A DNA stretch of 64,000 nt from Streptomyces dioscori. Lineage in GTDB: Bacteria; Actinomycetota; Actinomycetes; Streptomycetales; Streptomycetaceae. The notes below the pieces were generated by a model. The model did not search any database and was not told the DNA's origin. It was given only the letters and a program-made list of their open reading frames with translations. The stretch covers positions 186,001 to 250,000 of the forward strand of contig NZ_KZ679055.1 of NCBI RefSeq assembly GCF_003024195.1, given 5' to 3'. Below are positions 7,453 through 15,492 of this stretch, in pieces. Numbering within the stretch: position 1 is the first letter of the stretch; each line of letters opens with the position of its first letter. The translations under genes were made by a program, and so were the position numbers.

Positions 7453-9066
7453 TCAGCGAACAGACTCGAAGGGCACGGGAGCACCGGAGCCCTCCCTCGG
7501 CCCCGGCACCTCAGCCCGAGAGGGCTCCCCGCACTCCATCGCCCGGGGCAACCGCAACGCCATCACCGCCCCCAGCAACAACAGCCCCGCACTCACCAGC
7601 AACGTCACATGCAGCCCGTGCACGAACGCATGCCGCGCGGCGGACCGCAGAGCCTCCCCCGACCCCCCGCCCAGCCGCGCAGCGACCTCGTACGCCTCCC
7701 CCAGCGAATGCCCCGCCGCGGCGGCGTCCCGGGGCGGCACCCCCGAAACGGACGCGAGCCCGGGCGCGTACGCCGCGTTCATCACGCTTCCGAGGAGCGC
7801 GATCCCGATCCCCGCCCCGAGCTGGTACGACGTCTCGCCGATCGCCGCCGCCCCGCCGGCCTGTTCCGGCGGAGCCTCGCTCAGCATCGACTCGTACGCG
7901 CCGAAGAGCGTGACCTCCAGGCCGAAGCCGAGCATCACGAAGCCGGTCAGCAGGAGCGGGGCGTTGTCCTCGCCGCCCATCGCCGTCAGTGTGACGACCG
8001 CGGCGGCGGTGAGGCAGAAGCCGGCGCACACCATGGTCCGCGGCCCGAAGCGCTGCAGCAGCTTCGCCCCGGCGAGCCCCGCGGCCATCGCGGCGACGGT
8101 GAGCGGCAGCAGCCGCAGCCCGGTCTCCAGCGGGGAGAGCTCCAGGACGAGCTGGAGATACTGCGCGGCGATCAGTTCCAGCCCGACCAGCGCGAGCATC
8201 GCCAGCACGATGCAGCCGACGGACGTACTGAAGGCGGGCCGGGAGAACATCGTGAGGTCGACCAGCGGATGGCGCCGCCGACGCTGCCGCCGTACGAAGC
8301 CGACGAGGAGTCCGGCCCCCAGCATCAGCGGTACCGCGGTGAAGAGGCTCAGCGGGTCCTCTCCGCCGCCGAGCCGCTTCACGCCGAGCACCACGCCGAA
8401 GAGGCCGGCCGCGGCCATCAGTGCGCCGACGACGTCCCACGGTCCGTCGCGCTCGCCCTTCGACTCGGGCAGCAGGAGCCGTCCGACGGGCAGGCTGACG
8501 AGCATGAGCGGGATGTTGATGAGGAAGACCGAGCCCCACCAGAAGTGCTCCAGGAGGAATCCGCCGAGAAGCGGTCCGACGGCCGCGCCCACGGCGGCGA
8601 CGGCGCTCCAGACACCGATGGCGAGGGCCCGCTCGCGCCGGGCGGGAAAGACCTGCCGCAGGATGGACAGCGTCGCGGGCATGATCATCGCGCCGCCGAC
8701 GCCGAGCAGGGCGCGCGCCGCGATCAGCACCTCCGCACTGTCGGCGAGGGCCGCGACGGCGGAGGCGACGCCGAAGAGCGCGTAACCGAGGAGGAGGACG
8801 CGTCTGCGGCCGATCCGGTCACCCAGGGTGCCGAAGAGGATGAGGAGCGAGGCGCAGACGAGCGGGTAGATGTCGACGATCCACAGCAGCTCTATCGCGC
8901 CGGGCGTGAGGTCCTCGGAGACGGCGGGCACGGCGACGTGGAGCACGGTGGCGTCGACGGCGACCAGGAGCAGGCTGACACACAGCACCACAAGGACGAC
9001 CCAGCGGCTTGCACCGGCCCCGGTCTCCCGACGGCGACGCGCGGCGGCCGTGGTCGTCCCGGACAT
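7453..9066 (-). CDS. MFS drug-efflux transporter (DHA2, 14-segment type)
   Basis: 537 aa from the ATG at 9066, with SD GGGAGGT 9 nt upstream. Major-facilitator motifs are clear: VAVDATVLHVAVPAVSEDL in segment 1, LGDRIGRRRVLLLG (motif A) between segments 2 and 3, and GAAVGPLLGGFLLE (antiporter motif C) in segment 5. About 14 membrane segments as in QacA/EmrB pumps. It probably exports drugs or other toxic organic compounds using the proton gradient. No adjacent regulator is present; it is divergent from the glycosyltransferase at 9338. Confidence 0.9.
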   Translation of the reverse strand: MSGTTTAAARRRRETGAGASRWVVLVVLCVSLLLVAVDATVLHVAVPAVSEDLTPGAIELLWIVDIYPLVCASLLILFGTLGDRIGRRRVLLLGYALFGVASAVAALADSAEVLIAARALLGVGGAMIMPATLSILRQVFPARRERALAIGVWSAVAAVGAAVGPLLGGFLLEHFWWGSVFLINIPLMLVSLPVGRLLLPESKGERDGPWDVVGALMAAAGLFGVVLGVKRLGGGEDPLSLFTAVPLMLGAGLLVGFVRRQRRRRHPLVDLTMFSRPAFSTSVGCIVLAMLALVGLELIAAQYLQLVLELSPLETGLRLLPLTVAAMAAGLAGAKLLQRFGPRTMVCAGFCLTAAAVVTLTAMGGEDNAPLLLTGFVMLGFGLEVTLFGAYESMLSEAPPEQAGGAAAIGETSYQLGAGIGIALLGSVMNAAYAPGLASVSGVPPRDAAAAGHSLGEAYEVAARLGGGSGEALRSAARHAFVHGLHVTLLVSAGLLLLGAVMALRLPRAMECGEPSRAEVPGPREGSGAPVPFESVR

Positions 9067-9337
9067 GTACGTACCTCCCAGATGTTCCCTCGCGTTCGGC
9101 GATCCGCTGGGTGGGGACTCCCTGCGACTGCGGCTCGGGAGGAGCGGTGTCCCGGCCCACGCAACAAAGGCGAGTGAGACGTCAGAGTACGCGAGTTCCT
9201 CCCGGCGCCGGGTGGCGGACCTCTCACGTTCTCCTGGGACACGTGTGGCGTGCGCCACGCCGCTCCACGCCGGGCCGTGTGCCGGAGCACGCCCCCGCCG
9301 GGGTCCGCGGTTGCGGGCCCCCTCGATAATCGAGCCC

Positions 9338-10507
9338 GTGACCGACCTTGAGACGCCCGCCGCGCCGCCCCGCCCGGGGCCGTCCTGGCGCCGCGCCGCG
9401 CCCGCCCTCCTCGGGTACGCGGCGGTGCGCGCGCTCGGCCTGCTGGTGCTCACGGTGTGGAGCGCCACGCGGGACACGAGCGCGCTGCGGCTGCTCTCGG
9501 CCCGCTGGGACTCCCTCTGGTACTCCCGGGTCGCCGAGCTGGGTTACGGCTACGAGGTGCGCCTGCCCAACGGCGACGTGCACTCGAACCTGGCGTTCTT
9601 CCCCCTGCTGCCGTGGCTGGAGCGGGCGGTGTCGGCGGTGTCCCCTCTCTCCGCCGCGCACGCGGGCCTGCTGGTCAGCTGGCTCGCCTCGCTCGCGGCG
9701 GCCTGGGGGATCTTCGCGGTCGCGGACCAGGTGTACGGCCGCCGGGCCGGAGTCTGCGCCGTGCTGCTGTGGGCGGTCCTGCCGGTCGGCATCGTGCAGT
9801 CGATGGCGTACAGCGAGTCGCTGTTCACGGCGCTCGCGGCCTGGTCCCTGTACGCGGTCCTGACCGGCCGCTGGCTGACCGCGGGCCTGCTCGCCTCACT
9901 GGCGGGTCTGACCCGCCCGGTGGGCGCGGCGGTCGTTGCGGCCGTGTGGGTGACGGCGATCGCCTCTTTCGTACGGGAGCGGAGCGTGCCCGACGAGGAG
10001 GGCGCGTCCTGGTGGCGGCGCGCCCTGGCCATGCTGATCGCGCCCCTCGGCGCGGCGGGCTACGTCCTGTGGGTCGGCCGTCGCACGGGCGGGGGCCCGC
10101 TCGGCTACCTCGACGTCCAGGCGGGCTGGCGCAACGGCTTCGACGGCGGTTACGCGTTCGCCCGCTTCGTCGCCGACAAGTTCACCTCGTTCCCGTCGGC
10201 CCTGGCCGGGCTGGCCCTGATCGCCGGAGTCGCCCTGCTCGTACGGCTGTACGTGATCTGCGTACGGCAGCGCCAGCCGTTGCCGCTCCTGGTGTACGCG
10301 GGGGTCGTCACCGCCCTCGCACTGTGCGCGTCGAGCTATTTCGGCTCGAAACCACGCCTTCTGCTGCCCGCCTTCCCTCTTCTCCTGCCCCTCGCCCTGG
10401 CCCTCGCGCGACGGCGAACGTCCAGGTCGGCGTGGGTGCTGGGCGGTGTGGCGGTGGCGTCGGCGGTGTACGGCGCGTGGTGGCTGAACGGGTCGGGTCC
10501 GCCGTGA
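9338..10507 (+). CDS. Integral membrane glycosyltransferase, PIG-V/mannosyltransferase-like
   Basis: 389 aa from the GTG at 9338. The frame is open further upstream but antisense-like, and the family start is near TDLETPAAPP. About eight to ten membrane segments. The first outer loop has ARWDSLWYSRVAELGYGYE, the RWD-x2-WY motif of the PIG-V type, followed by NLAFFPLLPWLERAV. Such GT-C enzymes transfer a sugar, usually mannose from a lipid-phosphate donor, on the outer face of the membrane. Substrate unknown. No clear SD, so the start is moderately certain. Confidence 0.75.
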   Translation: MTDLETPAAPPRPGPSWRRAAPALLGYAAVRALGLLVLTVWSATRDTSALRLLSARWDSLWYSRVAELGYGYEVRLPNGDVHSNLAFFPLLPWLERAVSAVSPLSAAHAGLLVSWLASLAAAWGIFAVADQVYGRRAGVCAVLLWAVLPVGIVQSMAYSESLFTALAAWSLYAVLTGRWLTAGLLASLAGLTRPVGAAVVAAVWVTAIASFVRERSVPDEEGASWWRRALAMLIAPLGAAGYVLWVGRRTGGGPLGYLDVQAGWRNGFDGGYAFARFVADKFTSFPSALAGLALIAGVALLVRLYVICVRQRQPLPLLVYAGVVTALALCASSYFGSKPRLLLPAFPLLLPLALALARRRTSRSAWVLGGVAVASAVYGAWWLNGSGPP

Positions 10508-10744
10508 TCACACACGGTGGCCGGTGAGCGCCCGGAGAAGCGCACGCAAGCATTCGGTGAACGAATTCGAAAGCGCCATAAAACTCCGCTCCGGAATGAT
10601 CAATCGAATTGAAGGAAGAGCGGACGGGGGATTCCATAATCCACGGCGATAAACCCCCTTCTGAGAGCAATCCCACATCACATCGTCATCACAAAGACGG
10701 TGCTTCGGCCTGGAACACAGCTCACTCGCTGTAACGTCGATTGG
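10508..10744. other. AT-rich intergenic region upstream of the PAP2 gene
   Basis: Noticeably richer in A and T than its surroundings, with a CGAATTCG palindrome at 10562-10569 and several AATTGA/TTCAAT-like pieces. No coding frame is credible. It probably holds the promoter of the PAP2 gene. Confidence 0.5.
10732..10737 (+). promoter_or_regulatory. Possible -10 element for leaderless PAP2 mRNA
   Basis: TAACGT ends 7 nt before the GTG at 10745, so a transcript from it would begin at or next to the start codon. No SD precedes that GTG, which fits a leaderless message. No convincing -35 box. Confidence 0.3.
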
Positions 10745-11773
10745 GTGCGTACCGAACGAAAGCTGACTCGTCTGGACCGGGTCTTCGCCCGGCTGGACCG
10801 TGAGCCGGAACGACCGGCCCACATCGACGTGCCCAGGATGAGCCGGCACCGGGTGGTCCTCTTCGCGTCCACGCTCGCCTTCTACGCGGCCATCGTGTGG
10901 GCCGTCGTGATCACCTCATGGCTGGTCCGGCTCGACTGGCAGGTCATGTTCTTCCGGCCGTACCAGCAGTGGCCGGAGATCCACGCGTTCCTCGACTACT
11001 ACGTGGTCCTGGGCCAGCGCGGCCCCACCGCCGTGATGATCGCCGCCTGGCTGGGCTGGCGCTCCTGGCGGCAGCACACACTGCGCCCGCTGCTCACGCT
11101 GGGCGCCTCGCTGCTGCTCCTGAACCTCACGGTCGGCGCGGCGAAGATCAGCATGGGCCGACTCGGTCCGCACTACGCGACCAGCGTCGGCTCGAACGAG
11201 ATGTGGCTGGGCGGCGACATATTTCCTTCGGGGCACACCGCCAACGCCGTCGTGACCTGGGGCATCCTCGCCTACCTGGCCTCGACGCCGCGCGCCCGCC
11301 GGTGGCTGTCCGCCCTCTCCGCCGTGGTCTCCCTCGGAGTCGGCCTGACCACGGTGTACCTGGGTACGCACTGGCTGAGCGATGTGGTGCTCGGGTGGGC
11401 CGCGGGACTGCTGATCCTGCTGGCGCTGCCATGGTTCGAGCCGCTGATCGCCCGTGCGGAGTCCGGCATCTTCGATCTGCGGGACGCATGGCGCGACCGC
11501 CGTCGTGGCGCGTCTCCGGCTCCGGCTCCGGCTCCGGCCGAGGTGCCCGTGCCGCTCACCCCGATCGGCAGCCCGGCTGGTGAGCAGGAGCCGGTGGTGC
11601 GTGAGCCGGTGGCCGCGTCCCGGCCGGCCCGGCCGCCTGGGCATATGGCCCCCGGGCCGCATCTGAGCCGCTCGGAGCGTACGCCGGTGACTCCGCTGGG
11701 CAGTCGGCGTCCGCCGCAGTCGGACCGGGTGACACGTGGCACGCAGCCCGCACGGCCCCTGGCCGGGGGCTGA
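10745..11773 (+). CDS. PAP2-family membrane phosphatase-like protein
   Basis: 342 aa from GTG 10745; GTG 10700 is the alternative. A short basic N-terminus (RTERKLTRLDRVF) leads to about six membrane segments and a Pro/Ala/Arg-rich cytosolic tail of roughly 100 residues. PAP2 signatures are present: KISMGRLGP near residue 133, FPSGHTANAV near 160, and TTVYLGTHWLSDV near 202-214. Both His and the final Asp are kept. The Arg of the usual KxxxGRxRP is Gly here, and the Arg of SRxxxxxH is Thr. Such enzymes dephosphorylate lipid or prenyl (pyro)phosphates at the membrane. The altered motif is discussed in the findings. Confidence 0.82.
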   Translation: MRTERKLTRLDRVFARLDREPERPAHIDVPRMSRHRVVLFASTLAFYAAIVWAVVITSWLVRLDWQVMFFRPYQQWPEIHAFLDYYVVLGQRGPTAVMIAAWLGWRSWRQHTLRPLLTLGASLLLLNLTVGAAKISMGRLGPHYATSVGSNEMWLGGDIFPSGHTANAVVTWGILAYLASTPRARRWLSALSAVVSLGVGLTTVYLGTHWLSDVVLGWAAGLLILLALPWFEPLIARAESGIFDLRDAWRDRRRGASPAPAPAPAEVPVPLTPIGSPAGEQEPVVREPVAASRPARPPGHMAPGPHLSRSERTPVTPLGSRRPPQSDRVTRGTQPARPLAGG

Positions 11774-11830
11774 ACACGGTCCAGCCACGGCGGGGCCGGT
11801 ACGCACACCACTCCCCCCACGCACTTCCGT

Positions 11831-12155
11831 CTGCGGCCCGGTGGGGGCTGACCGCGCCGTTCCCCGCGCCCCTGAAGGCGCCCTGGCCCGCGCTCTTGAG
11901 CCTGCGGCCCGGTGGGGGCTGAGCGCGCAGTTCCCCGCGCCCCTGACGGGGCGCAGCCCCGCTCTTAAGGGGCGCGGGGAACTGCGCGGCCAACCCCCAC
12001 GCACCCGCGCGTACAAACGCACCGGCCCCGCCCCGCCAGGGGCACTTTCAGGGGCGCGGGGAACTGCGCGGCCAACCCCCACGCACCCGCGCGTACAAAC
12101 GCACCCGGTTCCGCCCCGTCAGGGGCACTTCAGGGGCGCGGGGAACTGCGCGGCA
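11831..12155. repeat. Nested array of the dispersed 19-bp repeat with inverted and tandem units
   Basis: Fills the 420-bp gap between the convergent PAP2 and I78 genes (11774-12193). Two leftward units (CTGCGGCCCGGTGGGGGC arm plus inverted core) lie at 11831-11872 and 11902-11943. Three rightward cores follow at 11969-11987, 12051-12069 and 12133-12151. The last three are separated by an 82-bp unit present twice almost unchanged (from GAACTGCGCGGCCAAC through CGCGCGTACAAACGCACC to the next core). I see no gene in it. Confidence 0.85.
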
Positions 12156-12193
12156 CGCCCCCACCAGCCCGTACCCGCCCCGTACCGGCCAGG

Positions 12194-12409
12194 TCACCCC
12201 TTCCAGCAGCGCGTGACCCGTCCGTCCGTGACCTCGAAGTTCAGGCGTCCGGACAAGTACTCCATCGTGATGATCGCCCCCGGCGGCAACGCCCGCACGG
12301 TCGACCACCCGCGCGCACGAGCCTGCCGCTCCGCACCCCCCGCGTCGAGGCCGACATACGCGTCCGGAGTGTCCGAGGGCTCCGCGGGCGGAGTGGGAAT
12401 GGGTGCCAT
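12194..12409 (-). CDS. I78-family peptidase inhibitor-like small protein
   Basis: 71 aa. After a Pro-rich start (MAPIPTPPAEPSDTP) comes the I78 fold pattern: DAYVGLDAGGAERQARARGW, then VRALPPGAIITMEYLSGRLN and a Cys-bearing end, VTRCWKG. I78 inhibitors are small beta proteins related to potato-inhibitor-I folds and block serine peptidases. There is no signal peptide, so it would act inside the cell. The actinobacterial members are uncharacterised. Confidence 0.75.
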   Translation of the reverse strand: MAPIPTPPAEPSDTPDAYVGLDAGGAERQARARGWSTVRALPPGAIITMEYLSGRLNFEVTDGRVTRCWKG

Positions 12410-12845
12410 GCCGCCACGTTAGGCGCCCCCGCGCGGACACGGAACCCCGGCCCCGCCACCATCAGTCACCGGTCCCCCTCCGGTCACGCTTCTGTCACAG
12501 GACAACGACATCCGTTCCGCCCGCCCCGACATCAGCGGTTACGCGACAAGGCGTCACACGAACGGGCGGTTCCACACGTTTTCCGCCCGCCTTCGAACGT
12601 AATTCTGCGCCGCCCGGGACTATCTTCGAAGCGGCTCCGAATGCCACGGCCAAAAGCGGGTATCCGGACCGTTTTCCCTGCCTTTCCTTTCCGATTGCGC
12701 GGCTCCGCAAGGAAGTTGGCCCGCCACAGGAAATACATGGTTCAAGCACAGAGCCCACGTACGCCCCCTGTCGGAGCGCGGTGCCACGCGAGCATCATGG
12801 CGTGTGCTTCAGGAGGCCCGGGACGCGACGAGCGAGGGGGCGGCG
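12410..12845. other. 436-bp upstream region of the oxidase gene
   Basis: No supported gene. The stretch 12585-12740 is less GC-rich than its flanks (ACGTAATTCTGCG, GGACTATCTTCGAAG, GAAATACATGG) and probably carries the ctaD promoter. Short open frames here lack SDs and family resemblance. Confidence 0.5.
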
Positions 12846-14576
12846 ATGGGGACGGACACCGCACAGGCGGCGCTACGGCCCGTACCGGTGAGGCGGCCGG
12901 GACGGCTGGTCGTGGACTGGCTGACGACCACCGACCACAAGAAGATCGGCCACCTCTACCTCATCACGTCGTTCGCCTTCTTCCTGGTCGGCGGTCTGAT
13001 GGCACTGCTGATGCGGGCGGAGCTGGCGCGGCCCGGTACGCAGCTCATCGACAACAACACGTTCAACCAGATGTTCACGATGCACGGCACGATCATGCTG
13101 CTGCTCTTCGCGACGCCGACCTTCGCCGGTTTCGCCAACGAGATCATGCCGCTGCAGATCGGCGCGCCCGACGTGGCCTTCCCCCGGCTGAACATGCTGT
13201 CGTACTGGCTGTTCCTTTTCGGCGGGCTGATCGTGCTGGGCTCGCTGCTGGTGCCCGAGGGCCCGGCGAACTTCGGCTGGTTCGCGTACGCGCCGCTGAA
13301 CAGCATGGAACGGTCACCCGGTATCGGCGCCGACATGTGGATCATGGGTCTCGCGCTGGCCGGCTTCGGCACGATCCTCGGCGCGGTGAACTTCCTGACG
13401 ACGATCATCGGGATGCGCGCCCCGGGCATGACGATGTTCCGGATGCCGATCTTCACCTGGAACACGCTGTTCACGTCGATCCTGATCCTGCTGGCGTTCC
13501 CGGTGCTCGCTGCCGCGCTCCTGGTCCTGGAGGCGGACCGCAGGTTCGGCTCGCAGGTCTTCGCCTCGGCGAACGGCGGGGCACTGCTGTGGCAGCACCT
13601 CTTCTGGTTCTTCGGGCATCCCGAGGTCTACATCATCGCGCTGCCGTTCTTCGGGATCATCACGGAGATCATCCCGGTCTTCAGCAGGAAGCCGGTCTTC
13701 GGTTATCTGACGCTGGTCGGCGCCACGATGGCCATCACCGGTCTGTCGGTGGTCGTGTGGGCCCATCACATGTTCGCGACGGGCGCGGTGCTGCTGCCGT
13801 TCTTCTCGTTCGTGTCGTTCCTGATCGCGGTGCCCACGGGGGTGAAGTTCTTCAACTGGACCGGCACGATGCTGAAGGGGTCGCTGTCCTTCGAGACGCC
13901 CATGCTCTGGGCGACGGGCTTCCTGGTGTCGTTCCTGTTCGGCGGGCTGACGGGGGTGATCCTGGCCTCGCCGCCACTGGACTTCCACGTCACGGACACG
14001 TACTTCGTGGTGGCGCACTTCCACTACGTGGTGTTCGGCACCGTCGTCTTCGCGACCTTCGGCGGCTTCTACTTCTGGTGGCCCAAGTTCACCGGCAAGA
14101 TGCTCGACGAACGCCTCGGCAAGCTGCACTTCTGGACGCTGTTCGTCGGCTTCCACACCACGTTCCTGGTGCAGCACTGGCTGGGCGCGGAGGGCATGCC
14201 GCGCCGCTACGCCGACTATCTGGCGGCCGACGGGTTCACGGCGCTCAACACCATCTCGTCGATCGGCGCGTTCCTGCTGGGCATGTCGACGCTGCCGTTC
14301 CTCTACAACGTCTGGAAGACGTCCAGGTACGGCGTGCCCGTCGACTCCGACGACCCCTGGGGCTTCGGCCGCTCACTGGAGTGGGCGACCTCGTGCCCTC
14401 CCCCGCGGCACAACTTCACCACGCTGCCCCGGATCCGTTCCGAGTCGCCGGCGTTCGACCTGCACCACCCGCGGTTCGCGGCGATCACCCCGCCCCAGAC
14501 CCGCTCCGGCCAGGAGGACAGCCCGCAGATCCGCTTCGGGCAGGAGCGTCCGGGGGCCGGCCCCGAGCAGTACTGA
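12846..14576 (+). CDS. ctaD: Cytochrome c oxidase subunit I (aa3 type)
   Basis: 576 aa from the ATG at 12846 behind a GAGGGGG SD. Twelve membrane segments. Heme ligands: His in FTMHGTIMLLLF near residue 78 and in VAHFHYVVFG near 390. CuB site: WFFGHPEVY near 253-261, which includes the His-Tyr pair and the Glu of the proton path, and the HH pair near 305. The enzyme reduces O2 to water and pumps protons. No other oxidase subunit gene is adjacent, so this is probably an additional ctaD copy, apart from the ctaCDEF/qcr cluster. Confidence 0.92.
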   Translation: MGTDTAQAALRPVPVRRPGRLVVDWLTTTDHKKIGHLYLITSFAFFLVGGLMALLMRAELARPGTQLIDNNTFNQMFTMHGTIMLLLFATPTFAGFANEIMPLQIGAPDVAFPRLNMLSYWLFLFGGLIVLGSLLVPEGPANFGWFAYAPLNSMERSPGIGADMWIMGLALAGFGTILGAVNFLTTIIGMRAPGMTMFRMPIFTWNTLFTSILILLAFPVLAAALLVLEADRRFGSQVFASANGGALLWQHLFWFFGHPEVYIIALPFFGIITEIIPVFSRKPVFGYLTLVGATMAITGLSVVVWAHHMFATGAVLLPFFSFVSFLIAVPTGVKFFNWTGTMLKGSLSFETPMLWATGFLVSFLFGGLTGVILASPPLDFHVTDTYFVVAHFHYVVFGTVVFATFGGFYFWWPKFTGKMLDERLGKLHFWTLFVGFHTTFLVQHWLGAEGMPRRYADYLAADGFTALNTISSIGAFLLGMSTLPFLYNVWKTSRYGVPVDSDDPWGFGRSLEWATSCPPPRHNFTTLPRIRSESPAFDLHHPRFAAITPPQTRSGQEDSPQIRFGQERPGAGPEQY

Positions 14577-14614
14577 TCGTGTCCGCACCGTCCGCGGGCG
14601 CGTCGTGGCCGGGC

Positions 14615-14633
14615 GCGCAGTTCCCCGCGCCCC
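14615..14633. repeat. Single inverted copy of the dispersed 19-bp repeat
   Basis: GCGCAGTTCCCCGCGCCCC between the convergent ctaD and 14644 genes, followed by TTCGGGCC. It occupies most of the 67-bp gap. Confidence 0.85.
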
Positions 14634-14643
14634 TTCGGGCCCC

Positions 14644-15492
14644 CTAGCCTGCTGCCGCCGTGACGGCCACCGAGAGGTCGTTGTCGCCCGTGTAGTACGG
14701 CCCGGCCGTCACCGTGCCGTACTCCGTCTCCACTGTGACCTTCGGGTACGTGAAGATGGGCTTCTTGTCGGCGATGTCGTCGAGCAGCCGCGCGATCCGT
14801 ACCCGCGGCCCGCTCTCCCCCGCCGGACGCAGCCACAGGTCCCACACGCCCTCGGGCAGATCGCCGTAGTCCACGGTGAAGCGGAACAGCGCCTGGTCCC
14901 GCTGGACCCCGATCCTCGGCGCGTCGGCCCCCGCCCCGGGTTCCGTCTCCTCGCGGCCGGCCAGTTCGACGTACGCGTCCGGGGTGAGCGCGACCCCGTA
15001 CACCTGGCCGTGGACGCCGAGGCCGCCCTCTCCTACGTGCAGTTCGCCGGCCTCCGCGTGCGGGGCGCGCAGCCAGCTGCGGACGGAGAGGTTGCCGTGC
15101 TTGGTCGCGTACGGGATACGGACGGCGACATGGCCGCGCGCGCCGCTCGGCACCCGGTCGACGAGGGAGCGCAGGTCGTTGAGGCCGGGGGTCAGGCGCT
15201 GCGGTTCGCCGTCGCCGGTCTGCGCGAAGGCGTCCCAGCGGCCCTCGGGCAGTTCGACGCCGCTGGGCAGCGCGGCGCGCAGCCGGCCGTCGGCGGCCGG
15301 GGCGAGCGGCAGCCGGACCTCCTGGACGCCGTCGCGGTGGATCAGCACGAGGTGGGTGTCACCGCTCTCGCCCGTCTCGGCCATGTCGAAGGTGAGACCG
15401 CCCGCGGAGTCGGCGAGGCAGTCGGCGCGCGGCGGCATGGCGGCGTCCTCGTCGGTGGGTGTCTGCGCGGTCTGCGGAGCCAGCGTCATCAT
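14644..15492 (-). CDS. Unrecognised beta-rich protein paired with a glycosyltransferase
   Basis: 282 aa. The ATG at 15492 overlaps the stop of the glycosyltransferase gene (ATGATGA), so both are made together. No signal peptide or membrane segment. Two halves repeat one pattern: ELPEGRWDAFAQTGDGEPQRL near residues 75-95 and DLPEGVWDLWLRPAGESG near 207-224, each followed by an Arg- and Leu-rich strand. This suggests two tandem beta-sandwich domains. Similar genes beside GT4 enzymes in Streptomyces are loosely called transferases. It may help the glycosyltransferase act on a surface polymer; that is inference. Confidence 0.6.
   Translation of the reverse strand: MMTLAPQTAQTPTDEDAAMPPRADCLADSAGGLTFDMAETGESGDTHLVLIHRDGVQEVRLPLAPAADGRLRAALPSGVELPEGRWDAFAQTGDGEPQRLTPGLNDLRSLVDRVPSGARGHVAVRIPYATKHGNLSVRSWLRAPHAEAGELHVGEGGLGVHGQVYGVALTPDAYVELAGREETEPGAGADAPRIGVQRDQALFRFTVDYGDLPEGVWDLWLRPAGESGPRVRIARLLDDIADKKPIFTYPKVTVETEYGTVTAGPYYTGDNDLSVAVTAAAG

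Noticed and set aside
8870..9337. Upstream extension of the PIG-V-like gene
   Set aside because: This part is antisense to the MFS gene and its promoter. The family-like N-terminus begins at the GTG at 9338.
12641..14647. 668-aa frame in the same direction as ctaD
   Set aside because: Shifted-frame shadow of ctaD. Arg/Ala/Gly-rich with no family pattern, while the ctaD frame has every heme and copper ligand.
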